A DNA stretch of 64,000 bases from Rhizobium chutanense (GTDB taxonomy: Bacteria > Pseudomonadota > Alphaproteobacteria > Rhizobiales > Rhizobiaceae). The stretch lies in assembly GCF_002531935.1 (NCBI RefSeq), contig NZ_NWSV01000015.1, forward strand, positions 1 to 64,000, in the 5' to 3' direction. The notes beneath the pieces are model-generated. The model was not told the origin of the DNA. It searched no databases and saw only the letters and a program-made list of their open reading frames with translations. This document shows, one piece after another, positions 63,016 to 64,000 of this stretch. Position numbers and translations under genes: made by a program. Each line of letters opens with the position of its first letter. The first letter of the stretch is position 1.

Positions 63016-64000
63016 GATATCTGCAACCCGCTTGTCAAGCCATGCGAGGGGGCCTGCCGAGGTTGCGAATGGCTGATAGAAACGACGGGCGCGTACAGCG
63101 AAAACATGATGATGGCCGCGGTAAACAGGATGAAGATGGCATCATTCTGAACGAAAAAAATGCTCTCTGTCAGGTTCATCACCAATATCATGATCGTCAG
63201 GACATTGAGCCACAGCCACCCGTACTGCGTATCGTGACAGTGAAGGCTCGCGCCCTGGCGGATCGCGTGGGGAAGCATCAGAACAAAGGGGATCATTCCC
63301 ACTACTCCGAAGCTTAACAAGATATCGCGATATCCATTATGCGCGTGGGGTGCCGCCCATCCGATCTTCAACCACATATGCGTCGCTTCCGGGTTCATGG
63401 TTGTCCAGAAAGCCTGGTAGCCATAGCCAAGCAACCAACGATCGGATATCTCGCGATCAACCAGCTCCCACAAAGGCACCCGACCCGTCAAAGTCGCGTC
63501 CTTGCCGAGCGCTTCAAGGGCCGGAACCAGGAATTCGTGAAGCGAAATCAGGATGCCGAGAGACAGCTGAACGAAAAACAGGACGATGACGACGCGGCCG
63601 ATGCTGCTGCTTCTTTGCAGCAGAGTATAAAAGCCGATCAGGCAGTACGCCACCGAGGTTGCAATGATCGCCGTCATCGATCCGGAGCTTGCAAGGCAGA
63701 CCATGCCCGCAGCCCACAAGCAGAACGCGGTTCGCCGCAGGCCGAGCGTCCCGTCGAGCAGCATGGCCGTCGCGACCAGGATCATCAGAGAGGCGTACCA
63801 ACCCAGGACGTTCTTGTGAATGAAGACGCCCCGCATAGCGCCATCCGGCATCGTGGCAAGGCTTGGTGAGACCACGGAGATAACCACGCTGAGGACGATG
63901 CTGGTTCCCAGGGTCACGAATAACAGGAATAGGAGTTGCCTTGGCGTGAAACGTATCGCCAGCACATAGGAAAGAAGCACGCAGAACAAGAGGCCGATTG
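63012..64000 (-). CDS. O-antigen ligase/Wzy-type polymerase membrane protein (N-terminus outside window)
   Basis: About 329 C-terminal residues are visible; the reading frame is open at the right edge, so the N-terminus lies outside. At least eight hydrophobic segments are present. FIHKNVLGWYASLMI, LTGRVPLWE and the loop APHAHNGYRDILLSFGVVG are the conserved parts of the Wzy_C/O-antigen ligase family. It should polymerise lipid-linked repeat units in the periplasm, or ligate the chain. Together with the Wzx-like flippase and ExoF-like exporter it supports a Wzy-dependent pathway. Confidence 0.85.
   Translation of the reverse strand, partial: IGLLFCVLLSYVLAIRFTPRQLLFLLFVTLGTSIVLSVVISVVSPSLATMPDGAMRGVFIHKNVLGWYASLMILVATAMLLDGTLGLRRTAFCLWAAGMVCLASSGSMTAIIATSVAYCLIGFYTLLQRSSSIGRVVIVLFFVQLSLGILISLHEFLVPALEALGKDATLTGRVPLWELVDREISDRWLLGYGYQAFWTTMNPEATHMWLKIGWAAPHAHNGYRDILLSFGVVGMIPFVLMLPHAIRQGASLHCHDTQYGWLWLNVLTIMILVMNLTESIFFVQNDAIFILFTAAIIMFSLYAPVVSISHSQPRQAPSHGLTSGLQIS

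Overview
The window looks like part of a large replicon of a fast-growing rhizobium (Rhizobium/Agrobacterium group, alphaproteobacteria). The evidence is high GC, GC-rich third codon positions, rhizopine-type (moc) catabolic gene families, Liv-type ABC transporters, an ExoF-type polysaccharide exporter and many ATGA-overlapping genes. I saw no tRNA, rRNA, CRISPR array or intact insertion sequence. The assignment rests on gene content only.

Region 1 (1-4760, minus strand) is a catabolic operon. In transcription order it has a membrane di-iron oxygenase (MocD-like), a MocE-family Rieske ferredoxin, a periplasmic sugar-type binding protein (MocB-like), a ferredoxin reductase (MocF-like), a TIM-barrel isomerase/epimerase (MocC-like) and, cut by the window edge, a class III (glutathione-dependent formaldehyde) alcohol dehydrogenase. 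An oxygenase electron chain next to formaldehyde disposal suggests oxidative demethylation of a small polar compound; a rhizopine-like methylated inosamine is the obvious candidate. An 18-bp perfect palindrome lies upstream.

Region 2 (5142-24835) is a second catabolic locus around a divergent promoter near 10.5 kb. Leftward runs a complete Liv-type ABC uptake system ending in a dead aldehyde dehydrogenase fragment. Rightward runs hydantoinase/oxoprolinase A and B, a class I aminotransferase, a uronate-dehydrogenase-like enzyme, a DAO-family flavoenzyme and a ThDP-dependent enzyme. A FadR/GntR regulator, a YdiJ-like FAD/Fe-S 2-hydroxyacid dehydrogenase and two short-chain dehydrogenases follow. 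A 17-bp palindrome sits in the -35/-10 spacer of the hyuA promoter, and looser matches precede the regulator and the SDR pair. I do not recognise the substrate; a lactam or hydantoin is likely.

Region 3 (25011-44269) holds a type I secretion transporter pair and two giant repeat proteins (about 1760 and 2113 residues). Each giant has an N,N-dimethylformamidase-like domain, an Ig-like domain, several DUF4082 domains and cadherin/VCBS-type repeats, and both end in PQLAA. Each is followed directly by a COG0523 (G3E GTPase) metallochaperone gene. The module is present twice, and I consider it the most interesting system in the window: a secreted metal-enzyme candidate with a dedicated metal-insertion GTPase and an exporter.

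Region 4 (44819-64000) is a Wzx/Wzy-type surface polysaccharide locus. It has an ExoF-like export protein, a flippase, a six-gene overlapping operon that includes WbpB/WbpE/WbpD-like enzymes for a 2,3-diacetamido uronic acid, and a LuxR-type regulator with a pseudo-receiver. It continues with GT2, GT8 and WecG-type glycosyltransferases, a UDP-glucuronate decarboxylase, an initiating sugar-phosphate transferase, a beta-helix protein and a Wzy/ligase-type membrane protein cut by the right edge.
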